This document shows positions 1 through 9,520 of a stretch of 64,000 nt of DNA, piece by piece. The position numbers were made by a program, and so were the translations under genes. The notes under the pieces were generated by a model. It worked only from the letters and a program-made list of their open reading frames with translations, was not told the DNA's origin and ran no database searches. The stretch is from Burkholderia cepacia GG4 (GTDB lineage Bacteria; Pseudomonadota; Gammaproteobacteria; Burkholderiales; Burkholderiaceae), in assembly GCF_000292915.1 (NCBI RefSeq), contig NC_018513.1, positions 372,001 through 436,000 on the forward strand, in the 5' to 3' direction. Positions within the stretch are counted from its first letter, which is position 1. The number at the start of each line of letters is the position of its first letter.

Positions 1-2
1 AG

Positions 3-686
3 CGCGAGACGCGTTCGATGCGCAGCAAGGAAGACGCGCACGACTACCGCTACTTCCCCGACCCCGACCTGATGCCGCTCGTGATCGGCCAGGACTGGGT
101 CGAGCGCGTGCAGGCCGGAATGCCCGAGCTGCCGGCCGCAATGCAGCAGCGCTTTGCCGAGCAGTACGGCGTGTCCGCGTACGACGCGGGTGTGCTGACG
201 TCGAGCAAGGCGATGGCCGCATATTTCGAGGCCGTGGTCGCGAAGGCCGGCGCGGCGAACGCGAAGATCGCCGCGAACTGGCTGATGGGCGACGTGTCGT
301 CGCAGCTGAACCGCGACGGCATCGAGATCGACGCGATTCCGGTCTCGGCCGCGCAGCTTGCACTGGTGCTGCAGCGCATCGCCGACGGCACGATCTCGAA
401 CAAGATCGCGAAGGAAATTTTCGCGACGATCTGGGACGAGAAGGCGACCGACGAAGGGGCGGCCGACCGCATCATCGACGCGAAGGGGCTGAAGCAGATC
501 TCCGACACCGGCGCGCTGGAAGCGATCATCGACGAAGTGCTCGCGGCGAACGCGAAGTCGGTCGAGGAATTCCGCGCGGGCAAGGAAAAGGCGTTCAACG
601 CGCTGATCGGCCAGGCAATGAAGGCGACCAAGGGCAAGGCCAATCCGCAGCAGGTGAACGAACTGCTGAAGAAGAAACTCGGCTGA
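3..686 (+). CDS. gatB: Asp/Glu-tRNA(Asn/Gln) amidotransferase subunit B, C-terminal part
   Basis: This is the 3' portion of gatB; the frame is open to the left edge, so the start lies outside the window. GatB, with GatA and GatC, converts mischarged Glu-tRNA(Gln) or Asp-tRNA(Asn) to the amidated form. The fragment opens with the end of the catalytic cradle ([20 protein letters not shown]). It continues through the helical domain and the YqeY-like tail that grips tRNA, and ends in [10 protein letters not shown]. About 228 codons are visible. A strong terminator follows 28 bases after the stop, so gatB closes its operon. Confidence 0.95.
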   Translation, partial: RETRSMRSKEDAHDYRYFPDPDLMPLVIGQDWVERVQAGMPELPAAMQQRFAEQYGVSAYDAGVLTSSKAMAAYFEAVVAKAGAANAKIAANWLMGDVSSQLNRDGIEIDAIPVSAAQLALVLQRIADGTISNKIAKEIFATIWDEKATDEGAADRIIDAKGLKQISDTGALEAIIDEVLAANAKSVEEFRAGKEKAFNALIGQAMKATKGKANPQQVNELLKKKLG

Positions 687-714
687 ACATGGCCGCGCGC
701 CTGAACCGCGCCTG

Positions 715-758
715 ACGACGGGCCGCCGCCGAATTCGTTCGGGGCGGCCCGTCGTTTT
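715..758 (+). terminator. Rho-independent terminator of gatB
   Basis: A perfect 13-bp stem (ACGACGGGCCGCC at 715-727 pairing with 743-755) is followed by a short T run. It sits between gatB and the PPK2 gene. Confidence 0.85.
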
Positions 759-812
759 GGTGCATGCGTTATCGTGTGCGCGTGTGCATTGCACCGCCCA
801 ACGGAGGAACGA

Positions 813-1652
813 ATGGCGAAACAACCGTCGCTCGACGATTTCCGCGTGCCCTACAGCACGCGCGAGAAGGAAGCTGCCGCATTCAAGCTCGATGCGTTCG
901 ATCCGGCCGCGAAGCCGTTTTCGTCGGGGTCGAAGGACGCCGACCGCGAACGGCTGACGGCCGTGTCGACGGAGCTCGACGTGCAGCAGGAGCGCCTGCA
1001 CACGCAGCAGAAGAAGCGCGTGCTGCTCGTGCTGCAGGGGATGGACACCAGCGGCAAGGACGGCACCGTGCGTGCGGTGTTCCGCGACGTCGATCCGCTC
1101 GGCCTGCGCATCGTGCCGTTCAAGGCGCCCACGCCGATCGAGGCCGCGCACGACTTCCTGTGGCGCGTGCACGCGCAGGTGCCGGCTGCCGGCGAACTCG
1201 CGATCTTCAACCGCAGCCACTACGAGGACGTGCTCGTGCCGCGCGTGCTCGAGGTCATCAGCGACAAGGAATGCGAACGCCGCTACCGGCAGATCTGTGA
1301 TTTCGAGACGATGCTCGCCGAGAACGGCACGACGATCGTCAAGTGCTTCCTGCACATCTCGAAGGACGAGCAGCGCGAGCGGCTGCAGGCGCGCATCGAC
1401 GATCCGACCAAGCACTGGAAGTTCGACATCTCCGATCTCGACGCGCGCAAGCACTGGGATGCGTACCAGTCGGCCTACCGCGATGCGCTCGCCGCGACGT
1501 CGGCCGAGCATGCGCCGTGGTACGTGATCCCGGCGAACTCGAAGACGCACCGCAACGTGATGATCGCCGAGCTGCTGCTGCGCACGATGACCGACATGAA
1601 GCTCGAATTCCCGCCGCCGAAGCCGGAACTCGAAGGCGTGAAGATCCGCTAG
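813..1652 (+). CDS. Polyphosphate kinase 2 family (polyphosphate:nucleotide phosphotransferase)
   Basis: PPK2-family enzyme of 279 residues. These proteins transfer phosphate between polyphosphate and nucleotides (AMP, ADP or NDPs, depending on class). The P-loop GMDTSGKDGT is at residues 76-85 and the Walker-B-like IFNRSHYEDV at 131-140, both diagnostic of PPK2. The long N-terminal extension before the kinase core is usual for the single-domain forms. I chose the ATG at 813 because GGAGG lies six bases upstream; an upstream in-frame ATG at 774 has no such site. The class (AMP- or ADP-phosphorylating) cannot be settled by eye. It stands alone between a terminator and exonuclease III. Confidence 0.9.
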   Translation: MAKQPSLDDFRVPYSTREKEAAAFKLDAFDPAAKPFSSGSKDADRERLTAVSTELDVQQERLHTQQKKRVLLVLQGMDTSGKDGTVRAVFRDVDPLGLRIVPFKAPTPIEAAHDFLWRVHAQVPAAGELAIFNRSHYEDVLVPRVLEVISDKECERRYRQICDFETMLAENGTTIVKCFLHISKDEQRERLQARIDDPTKHWKFDISDLDARKHWDAYQSAYRDALAATSAEHAPWYVIPANSKTHRNVMIAELLLRTMTDMKLEFPPPKPELEGVKIR

Positions 1653-1707
1653 GCTGCGATCCTGCCAAACACATCGAACCGAACTGAACTGAACAACGGA
1701 ATCCGAC

Positions 1708-2481
1708 ATGATGCGAGTGATTACCGCCAACCTGAACGGCATCCGCTCCGCCGCGAAGAAGGGCTTCTTCGAATGGCTCGGCGAACAGAATGCCGACTGC
1801 GTGTGCGTGCAGGAAATCAAGGTGTCGGCCGACGACCTGCCGGCCGAATTCGTCGAGCCGCACGGCTTCAGGAGCTATTTCCACCACGCCGAGAAGAAGG
1901 GCTACAGCGGCGCGGGCGTGTACAGCCGCCACGAGCCGGATGACGTGATCATCGGCTTCGGCAGCAGCGAATTCGATTCCGAGGGGCGCTACGTCGAGGC
2001 GCGCTACGGCAAGCTGTCGGTCGTGTCGGTGTACGTGCCGTCCGGCTCGAGCGGCGAAGAGCGCCAGCAGGCGAAGTACCGCTTCATGGACGAGTTCATG
2101 CCGCATCTCGCCGAGCTGAAGAAGAAGCGCGAGGTGATCCTGTGCGGCGACGTGAACATCGTCCACAAGGAAATCGACATCAAGAACTGGAAGAGCAACC
2201 AGAAGAACTCGGGCTGCCTGCCGGAAGAGCGCGCGTGGCTCACGCAGCTGTTCGACGACGTCGGCTATGTCGACGTGTTCCGCACGCTCGATCCGCGCGC
2301 CGAGCAGTACACGTGGTGGAGCAACCGCGGCCAGGCGTACGCGAAGAACGTCGGGTGGCGGATCGATTACCAGATCGCGACGCCGGGTGTGGCCGGCACC
2401 GCGAAAAGCACGTCGATCTTCAAGGACATCAAGTTCAGCGATCACGCGCCGCTGACGGTGGATTACGACTACAAGAAGTAA
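1708..2481 (+). CDS. xth: Exodeoxyribonuclease III / AP endonuclease
   Basis: Exonuclease III-type AP endonuclease of 257 residues for base-excision repair of abasic sites. Family landmarks are in order: TANLNGIRSA near the N-terminus, the metal-binding glutamate in VQEIK, GDVNIVHKEID in the middle, and the C-terminal catalytic SDHAPLTVDY. Start is ATG 1708 or the adjacent ATG 1711, which is equally possible. It lies 55 bases after the PPK2 gene and ends at a strong bidirectional terminator. Confidence 0.93.
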   Translation: MMRVITANLNGIRSAAKKGFFEWLGEQNADCVCVQEIKVSADDLPAEFVEPHGFRSYFHHAEKKGYSGAGVYSRHEPDDVIIGFGSSEFDSEGRYVEARYGKLSVVSVYVPSGSSGEERQQAKYRFMDEFMPHLAELKKKREVILCGDVNIVHKEIDIKNWKSNQKNSGCLPEERAWLTQLFDDVGYVDVFRTLDPRAEQYTWWSNRGQAYAKNVGWRIDYQIATPGVAGTAKSTSIFKDIKFSDHAPLTVDYDYKK

Positions 2482-2541
2482 TCGTCGACGCGATGCGACG
2501 TGGTGCGCATCGCAGTCGAACCCGCCGGTCGCCGGATGCAG

Positions 2542-2573
2542 AACGGGCCGCATGTCTGACATGCGGCCCGTTT
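2542..2573. terminator. Bidirectional terminator between xth and the alcohol dehydrogenase gene
   Basis: A perfect 13-bp inverted repeat (AACGGGCCGCATG at 2542-2554 against 2560-2572) with a 5-base loop lies between two convergent genes. TTT follows on the plus strand. Confidence 0.85.
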
Positions 2574-2588
2574 CGCTTGGCGCGTCGC

Positions 2589-3641
2589 TTACTGCTTGAG
2601 CGACGCCATGTCGATCACGAACCGGTACTTCACGTCGCTCTTCAGCATCCGCTCGTAAGCGGCATTGATCTGCTGCATCGGAATCGTTTCGATATCCGAC
2701 GTGATGCCGTGCTCCGCGCAGAAGTCGAGCATTTCCTGCGTCTCCGCGATCCCGCCGATCAGCGAGCCCGCGAGGCGGCGGCGCTTGAAGATCAGGTTGA
2801 ACACCTGCGGCGACGGATGGTCGTGCTCCGGCGCGCCGACGAGCGTCATCGTGCCGTCGCGTTTCAGCAGGTGCAGGAACGGATTCAGGTCGTGCGGCGC
2901 GGCGACCGTGTTCAGGATGAAGTCGAAGCTGTTCAGGTGCGCGTTCATCTGCGCGTCGTCCTTCGAGATCACCACCTCATGCGCGCCGACCCGCTTGCCG
3001 TCCTCGATCTTCGACGGCGACGTCGTGAACAACACGACGTGCGCGCCCATCGCGCGCGCGAGCTTCACGCCCATGTGGCCGAGCCCGCCGAGGCCGACGA
3101 TCCCGACCTTCTTGCCGGGGCCGACGTTCCACTGGCGCAGCGGCGAATAGGTCGTGATCCCCGCGCACAGCAGCGGCGCGGCACCGGCCGGGTCGAGCGT
3201 CTCGGGCACGCGCAGCACGAATGCCTCGTCGACCACGAGCTGCGTCGAATAGCCGCCGTACGTGACGTCGCCGCTCACGCGGTCCTGGCCGTTGTAGGTG
3301 CCGACGAAGCCGTTCTCGCAATATTGCTCGAGGCCTTCCGCGCAGCTCGGGCAGGTGCGGCACGAATCGACGAGACAGCCGACGCCGACCAGCTCGCCGA
3401 CCTTGAAGCGCGACACCTGCGGGCCGGTCGCGGTCACGCGGCCGACGATTTCATGGCCCGGCACGACCGGGTAGATCGTGTTGCGCCATTCGTTGCGGGC
3501 CTGGTGCAGGTCCGAGTGGCAGACGCCGCAGTAGAGCACCTCGATCTGGACGTCGAGGTCGCGCAGCGCGCGGCGCTGGAATTCGAACGGGGCGAGCGGC
3601 GACTGCGCGTCGGTCGCCGCGTAAGCGTAAGTTGTGCTCAT
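2589..3641 (-). CDS. Zinc-dependent NAD(P) alcohol dehydrogenase (YahK/cinnamyl-alcohol type)
   Basis: Medium-chain zinc alcohol dehydrogenase of 350 residues, resembling the NADP-dependent YahK/CAD branch that reduces a broad range of aldehydes. Catalytic zinc motif CGVCHSDLH, structural zinc cluster CRTCPSCAEGLEQYC and nucleotide-binding GLGGLGHMGVK are all present. Start at 3641 is chosen because GGAGCC precedes it; a longer in-frame start exists at 3725 but its added residues do not look like the family. It is divergent from the AraC-family gene at 3870, which is its likely regulator. Confidence 0.9.
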   Translation of the reverse strand: MSTTYAYAATDAQSPLAPFEFQRRALRDLDVQIEVLYCGVCHSDLHQARNEWRNTIYPVVPGHEIVGRVTATGPQVSRFKVGELVGVGCLVDSCRTCPSCAEGLEQYCENGFVGTYNGQDRVSGDVTYGGYSTQLVVDEAFVLRVPETLDPAGAAPLLCAGITTYSPLRQWNVGPGKKVGIVGLGGLGHMGVKLARAMGAHVVLFTTSPSKIEDGKRVGAHEVVISKDDAQMNAHLNSFDFILNTVAAPHDLNPFLHLLKRDGTMTLVGAPEHDHPSPQVFNLIFKRRRLAGSLIGGIAETQEMLDFCAEHGITSDIETIPMQQINAAYERMLKSDVKYRFVIDMASLKQ

Positions 3642-3869
3642 GCAGGGGGCTCCTTGTCCGGGAAAACTTCCGGCGAAACAGACTGCCGCCGCATCATGTG
3701 GCGACGCGGCGAGACAGGTGCCCATCGTAAGGAGCGGGCCGCGTCGGCGAAATACACGAAGGTCTCGAAGATTTGCCTATTCCTCTCGAATTGCGCGCGA
3801 ACGGCCGTCAAAACGCTTTCAAGGTGCTACATTGCGAGCCAGATTCTCTTGCCGGACAGGACGACGCCG

Positions 3870-4814
3870 ATGAGCTTCCAGCCCCTTTTTGACGACTCGG
3901 GCGACCGTGTGCAGCGTCGCATGATCGAGCTGCACGCGCGCCTCGCGCCGAACGAGGGCGATACGCTGGCGGCGCTCGACGGCGTGCGCTTCATTCGCGT
4001 GAGCCGCCCGGTGCCGCGCATGCCGGTGCTGTACGAACCGAGCATCATCGTCGTGTGCCAGGGGCGCAAGCTCGGCTATCTCGGCGACCGCTCGTTCGTC
4101 TACGACGCGCAGCAATATCTCGTGCTGTCGGTGCCGCTGCCGTTCGAATGCGAGACCTTCGCGAGCATGGACGAGCCGTTTCTCGCGATTTCGATCCGCG
4201 TCGATCTTGCGGTGATCGCCGAGCTCGCGATCCTGCTCGACGAGACGCTGGGTGCTGCGATCAGCGAGCCGCACGGCGTCTATTCGACGCCGCTCGATGC
4301 GCCGCTCGCCGACGCGGTGGTGCGGTTGCTCGAAGCGCTCGCGTCGCCGCACGACACCTGCGTGCTCGGGCCGGCGATCATGCGCGAGATCGCGTACCGC
4401 GTGCTGACGGGCGCGCAAGGCGACGCGATTCGCGCGGCGCTCGTCCAGCAGCATCATTTCGGTCGCATCGCGAAGGCACTGCGGCGTATTCATGCGGATT
4501 TGAAGGCCGATCTCGACGTCGAGACGCTCGCGCGCGAGGCCGGCATGAGTCTCGCGGTGTTCCACGCACAGTTCAAGCACGTGACGGCCACGTCGCCGAT
4601 GCAGTATGTGAAGGCCGCGCGCCTGCACCAGGCGCGGTTGATGATGATGCAGGACGGCGTGGGGGCGGGCGCTGCTGCCGCGCGGGTCGGCTACGCGAGC
4701 GCGTCGCAGTTCAGCCGCGAGTTCAAGCGGCTGTTCGGCCGTAGCCCCGGAGACGAGGTGCGCGCGATGCGCGAAAGCGGAGGCCGGCCGGTCGAAGCGG
4801 ACGCCGGCGCATAG
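3870..4814 (+). CDS. AraC-family transcriptional regulator
   Basis: A 314-residue AraC-type regulator. The N-terminal half matches the AraC_N/cupin-type effector domain (VPRMPVLYEPSIIVVCQGRK). The C-terminal hundred residues hold the double helix-turn-helix (LAREAGMSLAVFHAQFK, then VGYASASQFSREFKRLFGRS). The ATG at 3870 starts the recognisable protein; the open frame runs far upstream but that part only shadows neighbouring genes. Its divergent arrangement with the alcohol dehydrogenase, 228 bases apart, suggests it controls that gene; this is inference from position. Confidence 0.9.
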   Translation: MSFQPLFDDSGDRVQRRMIELHARLAPNEGDTLAALDGVRFIRVSRPVPRMPVLYEPSIIVVCQGRKLGYLGDRSFVYDAQQYLVLSVPLPFECETFASMDEPFLAISIRVDLAVIAELAILLDETLGAAISEPHGVYSTPLDAPLADAVVRLLEALASPHDTCVLGPAIMREIAYRVLTGAQGDAIRAALVQQHHFGRIAKALRRIHADLKADLDVETLAREAGMSLAVFHAQFKHVTATSPMQYVKAARLHQARLMMMQDGVGAGAAAARVGYASASQFSREFKRLFGRSPGDEVRAMRESGGRPVEADAGA

Positions 4815-4829
4815 CGTGCGGCGTCGTGC

Positions 4830-4859
4830 GCCGGCCGGGCTCGAGACGGAGCGGCCGGC
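4830..4859. terminator. Possible terminator hairpin between convergent genes
   Basis: An 8-bp perfect stem (GCCGGCCG against CGGCCGGC) with a 14-base loop lies between the araC-type stop and the M48 stop. No clear T run. Confidence 0.4.
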
Positions 4860-4867
4860 TGCGGCGC

Positions 4868-5899
4868 TCAGCGCCGCACGACCTTGCGCCGCTGCGCGCT
4901 GATGCCTGCGTAGTCGGGCAGCGTGTCGACGCGCTTGGCCGTCGCCTTCGCGTACAGCGGCATCAGGTCCGGCAGGCGGTTCAGCAGATCCTGCCGCCGC
5001 GTCGCGCTGTACGGGTGCATGTAGATGAAGCCCGTCGTCTTGTTCGCGCGCGTCGCCGCCGCGAGCTTGTCCCACAGCGTGATCGCCGCGCGCGGATCGA
5101 AGCCCGCGCGTGCGGCGATGTCGCCGCCGATCACGTCGGCTTCGGTCTCGTCGGTCGGGTCGAAGCGCAGCGTCTGCAGGCGCGCGCCGAGGTTCAGCGC
5201 CTGCGGCAGCGGATCGCCGACGCCGAACAGCGGCGGCAGCGCGGCCGCGCGTAGCGAGGTTTGCGACGTCACGCTGAAATTGCTGCGCGCGTGTTCGCGC
5301 AGCGCATGCGCGATGCCGTGCGCGAGCAGCACGCCGAATTCGTCGTCGTTCAGGCGGATGCGATCGAGCATCCCGCCGTACACGAGCACTTTGCCGCCCG
5401 GCAGGCAGGTGATGCGGATGTCGCGCGAGCGGATCGCGTTGACCTCCCACGTCCAGTTCTTCACGCGATCGTTCCATTTCACCGAATACGGTGCGAGCTT
5501 CATGACGATCGTGCGCAGGCGCTTCACGCGCGGCTGGTTCGCGGGCAGCAGGCGGTCGCTGTCCGCGGCCGCCTGCACGATCTGCGCGTATTCGCTCGCA
5601 GTGAGCTGTTCGAGCAGCGGCGACGGGATCAGCGTGCGGAACGCGATCGCGTTGCCGTAGCGGACCTGTTGCGGTGTCGGCGTATAGGCTTTCGCGGGCA
5701 CGGCCGCGCCGGTCGGCTGCGCGGCTTCGGCGGCGGAAGGCGGAACGGGGGTCGCCGCCGTCGACGGTGCAGCCGGCGCGGTGGCGGGCGCGGTCGCGCT
5801 TGCGTCGGCCGCGTGCGCACCGGTCGCCGTGAGCGTCGCGATGGCGACGCTCAGCGACGCGGCGACGCGTGCCAGGCGATGCAGTCGATCATTGCGCAC
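4868..5899 (-). CDS. M48-like metalloprotease homologue with a degenerate active site
   Basis: A 343-residue exported protein: signal peptide of about 30 residues (cleavage near GAHAADA), then a Pro/Ala-rich linker, then an M48/Oma1-like peptidase core. The zinc motif should read HExxH, but here it reads HGIAH (in LLAHGIAHALREH), with glycine codon GGC where the catalytic glutamate belongs. The downstream third ligand region DETEAD is intact. Zinc binding may survive, but normal hydrolysis should not. It overlaps the 3' end of the upstream ampG-like gene by 11 bases, so the two are co-transcribed. It could still act as a periplasmic scaffold or chaperone. Confidence 0.8.
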   Translation of the reverse strand: MRNDRLHRLARVAASLSVAIATLTATGAHAADASATAPATAPAAPSTAATPVPPSAAEAAQPTGAAVPAKAYTPTPQQVRYGNAIAFRTLIPSPLLEQLTASEYAQIVQAAADSDRLLPANQPRVKRLRTIVMKLAPYSVKWNDRVKNWTWEVNAIRSRDIRITCLPGGKVLVYGGMLDRIRLNDDEFGVLLAHGIAHALREHARSNFSVTSQTSLRAAALPPLFGVGDPLPQALNLGARLQTLRFDPTDETEADVIGGDIAARAGFDPRAAITLWDKLAAATRANKTTGFIYMHPYSATRRQDLLNRLPDLMPLYAKATAKRVDTLPDYAGISAQRRKVVRR

Positions 5900-7310
5900 G
5901 GCTGGCCTCGCCGTTGCGCGCGGTGCCGTTCCACGGCGCGATCTTGAACAGCAACAGCATGCCGGGGATCGCGAGCGCGGTGCACGCGATGAAGTAGTCG
6001 AACCAGCCGATCTTCGCGACGATGAAGCCGCTCGCGGCCGATGCGAGTGTGCGCGGCACCGAGGCGAGGCTCGTGAACAGCGCGAACTGCGTGGCGGTGT
6101 AGCGCGGGTCGGTCGTGCTCGCGATATACGCGACGAACGCAGCCATCGTCAGGCCGGTCGTGAAGGTTTCGACGCCGTAGACGATCGCGAGCGCGACCGT
6201 CATCGGGCTGAATTGCGGCGTGACGGCGATGCCGAACACCGACAGCCCCGCCGCGATCGCGTGGCTGGTCGATATCGTGAAGTCGTAGAGCACGGCGAGC
6301 ACCGGCGAGCCGGGGCCGAGTTGCGCGAGCCACGCGAAGCCGAGCGTCGACACCATCTGCAGCGCGCCGAAGATCCACAGCCCGCGGCCGATGCCGATCT
6401 TCACGAGCCAGACGCCGCCGATGATGCCGCCGGCGACGCTCGCGACGAGCGCGGTGGTTTTCGCGACGATGCCGATCTCGGTGCGCGTGAAGCCGATGTC
6501 GAGGAAGAACGACGTCGACAGCGTGGTCGCCATCGTGTCGCCGATCTTGAACAGGAAGATGAACGCGATGACGAGCAGCGCGCCGGCCCAGCCGTCGCGC
6601 TGGATGAATTCGCGGAACGGCAGCACGATCGCGTCGCGCAGGTTGCGCGGCGGTGTGCCGACCACTTCGGGCTCGCGCACGAGCAGCGTCATCAGGATGC
6701 CCGGCAGCATGAACGCGCCGGTGAGCGCGAACACGGCGTCCCACGGCATGTGGTCGGACAGGATCAGCGCCAGCGAGCCGGGAATCAGCGCGGCGAGCTT
6801 GTACGCGTTCACGTGCACCGCGTTGCCGAGGCCCTGCTCGGTGTCGCGCAGCAGCTCGCGGCGATACGCGTCGATCACGATGTCGGAGCTGGCGCCGAAG
6901 AACGCGACGAGCGTCGTGAGCGCGGCGACCGTCCAGATCGAATTGCGCGGCGACACGAAGCCGAGCGCGGCGATCGCGCCGGCGACCAGCACCTGCGTGA
7001 GCAGCATCCAGCCGCGCCGGCGGCCCGGCCGCCAGCCGGGCAGGCGCGGGATGTAGCGATCCATCAGCGGCGCCCACAGGAACTTCCACGTATACGGGAA
7101 CTGGATCAGCGCGAACAGGCCGATTTCCTTCAGGTTCACGCCCTCGGAGCGCAGCCATGCCTGCACAAGGTAGACGAGTGTGAACAGCGGTAGCCCCGAC
7201 GTGAAGCCGAGGAACACGCAGATCAGCATGTGCGTGTTCAGATAGGCACGCCAGCCGGGGTGATCCTCGTGAGCGGTGAGTGCGGGCGCCTCGTGTGGCG
7301 TTTTGGACAT
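5889..7310 (-). CDS. ampG: AmpG-like muropeptide/MFS permease
   Basis: An integral inner-membrane MFS protein of 473 residues with about 12-14 hydrophobic segments. It resembles AmpG, which imports GlcNAc-anhydroMurNAc peptides for cell-wall recycling and links to beta-lactamase induction. Typical AmpG sequence includes GFTSGLPLFTLVYLVQAWLR near the start and FPYTWKFLWAPLMDRY. Start at 7310 (MSKTPHEAPAL) is chosen; the upstream extension to 7391 is not family-like. The downstream M48-like gene overlaps by 11 bases. Substrate is inferred from family resemblance. Confidence 0.82.
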   Translation of the reverse strand: MSKTPHEAPALTAHEDHPGWRAYLNTHMLICVFLGFTSGLPLFTLVYLVQAWLRSEGVNLKEIGLFALIQFPYTWKFLWAPLMDRYIPRLPGWRPGRRRGWMLLTQVLVAGAIAALGFVSPRNSIWTVAALTTLVAFFGASSDIVIDAYRRELLRDTEQGLGNAVHVNAYKLAALIPGSLALILSDHMPWDAVFALTGAFMLPGILMTLLVREPEVVGTPPRNLRDAIVLPFREFIQRDGWAGALLVIAFIFLFKIGDTMATTLSTSFFLDIGFTRTEIGIVAKTTALVASVAGGIIGGVWLVKIGIGRGLWIFGALQMVSTLGFAWLAQLGPGSPVLAVLYDFTISTSHAIAAGLSVFGIAVTPQFSPMTVALAIVYGVETFTTGLTMAAFVAYIASTTDPRYTATQFALFTSLASVPRTLASAASGFIVAKIGWFDYFIACTALAIPGMLLLFKIAPWNGTARNGEASRAQ

Positions 7311-7425
7311 GGACAGGAACCGGGTAGCGTTGACTGATTGCGGCGGCAGCGCAGGCGGCGCGGACGGCACAGGAGGGGCGGCCGCACGCACGTGCGGGCC
7401 GGATCATCCGTCAACGGCCCCCGGC

Positions 7426-8034
7426 TCAGCTGCGCTTGACGCGGTAGACAGCAAGACTACCACGCCAGTTCGCTCCCCATCGAATCGGCTGGCCTTCGTG
7501 CAGCACGACGCGGTCGAGGATCGTGACGCCGACTTCGGGCGCGAGCGCCTCGAAATCCTTGATCGTCAGCACCCGCACGTTCGGCGTGTTGTGCCACTGG
7601 TACGGCAGCGATTTCGACACGGGCATCCGGCCTTGCAGCACCGACAGCCGGTGCGACCAGTAGCCGAAGTTCGGGAACGACACGATGCACTCGCGGCCGA
7701 CGCGCGCCGTTTCGCGCAGGATCGCGGCCGTCTGGTGGATCGTCTGCAAGGTTTGCGACAGGATCGCGATGTCGAAGCTGTGGTCTTCGAACAGCCGCAG
7801 GCCGTCCTCGAGATTCTGCTGGATCACGTTGATGCCGTTCTTCGCGCTCGCGAGCACGCCCGCGTCGTGCAGTTCGATGCCGTAACCGGTGACGTCCAGC
7901 TCTTCCATCAGCAGCGCGAGCAGCGAGCCGTCGCCGCAGCCGAGGTCGAGCACGGTCGAGCGCGGCTCGACCCAGCGTGCGATCGTGCGGAAGTCCGCGC
8001 GCGCGGACAGGGAATTCAGCGCTTGCTGGTTCAT
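7426..8034 (-). CDS. metW: Methionine biosynthesis protein MetW
   Basis: MetW, 202 residues, a class I SAM-methyltransferase-fold protein that works with MetX in homoserine acylation. The SAM-binding motif [12 protein letters not shown] is at about residues 28-39. Its ATG overlaps the metX stop by four bases, so it is translationally coupled to metX, the usual arrangement in proteobacteria that acylate homoserine with this pair. Confidence 0.95.
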   Translation of the reverse strand: MNQQALNSLSARADFRTIARWVEPRSTVLDLGCGDGSLLALLMEELDVTGYGIELHDAGVLASAKNGINVIQQNLEDGLRLFEDHSFDIAILSQTLQTIHQTAAILRETARVGRECIVSFPNFGYWSHRLSVLQGRMPVSKSLPYQWHNTPNVRVLTIKDFEALAPEVGVTILDRVVLHEGQPIRWGANWRGSLAVYRVKRS

Positions 8035-9176
8035 ACGCCCACCTCGTTGGCGATTCGTTCGTAATACGCGCGCAGCAGGTTGTGATAGCGCGCGTCGTCG
8101 AGCAGGAACGCGTCGTGGCCGTGCGGCGCATCGATTTCCGCGTAGCTGACCGTGCGCTTGTTATCGAGCAGCGCCTTCACGATCTCGCGCGAGCGTGCCG
8201 GCGCGAAGCGCCAGTCGGTCGAGAAGCTCGCGATCAGGTATTTCGCCTGCGTGTGCGCGAGCGCGGCCGTCAGGTTGCCGTCGAACGCCTTCGCCGGGTC
8301 GAAGTAGTCGAGCGCGCGCGTGATCAGCAGGTACGTGTTCGCGTCGAAGTAGTCGGCGAACTTGTCGCCCTGGTAGCGCAGGTACGACTCGACCTCGAAT
8401 TCGACGTCGAAGCTGAAGTTGTACGCGTCGAGCGCGCCGTCCGCGCGGCGCAGCGCACGGCCGAATTTCTCGGCCATGTCGTCGTCGGACAGGTACGTGA
8501 TGTGGCCGATCATCCGCGCGACGCGCAGGCCGCGCTTCGGCTTCACGCCGTGCGCGTAGTAATCGCCGCCGTGGAAGTCGGGATCGGACAGGATCGCCGA
8601 TCGCGCGACCTCGTTGAACGCGATGTTCTGCGCGGACAGCTTCGGCGTCGACGCGATGTCGATGCAGTGCGCGACGCGCTCCGGATACATCAGGCTCCAT
8701 GCGAGCGCCTGCATCCCGCCGAGGCTGCCGCCCATCACGGCGGCGAAGCGCTCGATGCCGAACGCGTCGGCGACGCGCGCCTGCGCGTGCACCCAGTCTT
8801 CGACGGTGACCACCGGGAAGCGCGCGCCGTACGGCTTGCCGGTCGACGGATCGATGCTCATCGGGCCGGTCGAGCCGAAGCACGAGCCGAGGTTGTTCAC
8901 GCCGATCACGAAGAAGCGGTTGGTGTCGAGCGGCTTGCCCGGGCCGACCATGTTGTCCCACCAGCCGGTGCTGCGCGGATCGTCCGCGTAGACGCCGGCG
9001 ACGTGGTGCGACGCGTTGAGCGCGTGGCAGACGAGCACCGCGTTCGAGCGCGCGGCGTTGAGCTCGCCGTACGTCTCGACGACGAGCTGATAGTTGCCGA
9101 TCACGCTGCCGCTTTGCAAGCGCAGCGGTTCGGCGAAGTGCATGGTCTGTGGAGCGACGATGCCGATCGATTCCAT
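8031..9176 (-). CDS. metX: Homoserine O-acyltransferase
   Basis: MetX, 381 residues, an alpha/beta-hydrolase enzyme that acylates homoserine as the first committed step of methionine synthesis. The nucleophile elbow [10 protein letters not shown], the acid residue region in FSTDWRF and the catalytic histidine in [11 protein letters not shown] are all visible. Start at 9176 is preceded by AAGGCGG at good spacing; the open frame up to 9269 adds unlike sequence. Whether acetyl- or succinyl-CoA is used cannot be told from the sequence by eye. Confidence 0.95.
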   Translation of the reverse strand: MESIGIVAPQTMHFAEPLRLQSGSVIGNYQLVVETYGELNAARSNAVLVCHALNASHHVAGVYADDPRSTGWWDNMVGPGKPLDTNRFFVIGVNNLGSCFGSTGPMSIDPSTGKPYGARFPVVTVEDWVHAQARVADAFGIERFAAVMGGSLGGMQALAWSLMYPERVAHCIDIASTPKLSAQNIAFNEVARSAILSDPDFHGGDYYAHGVKPKRGLRVARMIGHITYLSDDDMAEKFGRALRRADGALDAYNFSFDVEFEVESYLRYQGDKFADYFDANTYLLITRALDYFDPAKAFDGNLTAALAHTQAKYLIASFSTDWRFAPARSREIVKALLDNKRTVSYAEIDAPHGHDAFLLDDARYHNLLRAYYERIANEVGV

Positions 9177-9520
9177 TCGTTCCGCCTTATGCCTTATGAC
9201 TGGGCGGCTAAATGGTGTCGGCGATGCGCGGAGTCGGAGATGCGCGGCTGACGACCTCTTTAGCCGCATTTATAGTGAACCGCCGGGGAACGACGCATCG
9301 ACGCATCAAGGCCCGGCCGGTTCGCGCGCCCGCAATCGAGTCAGCAAATCGGCGCGCTTCCGACCTGCCGCCAAGGGGGCGGCAAGTCGGCAAAGTATAG
9401 CGGAAATTGTGGGACGCGGATTCGGGAGGTGTGCGGGCTGGCCGGCGGCCCGGCCCTGCGGATCCGCCGGGCCGGCCGGATCCGCCTGCGCGGGGAGCAG
9501 GCGGCGCCGGCCGCACCCCG
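9177..9520. other. metX leader and upstream gap, no gene
   Basis: No coding region seen. On the minus strand a good -10 hexamer TATACT lies at about 9396-9401. It would begin a metX leader of roughly 210 bases. The leader opens with a 13-bp hairpin with one mismatch (9360-9389) and carries a smaller hairpin (GCGGCT/AGCCGC) at about 9243-9268. The -35 is weak. Confidence 0.45.

Noticed and set aside
2142..3869. Long open frame leading into the AraC gene
   Set aside because: It overlaps xth and the alcohol dehydrogenase on other frames; only the part from 3870 resembles a protein family.
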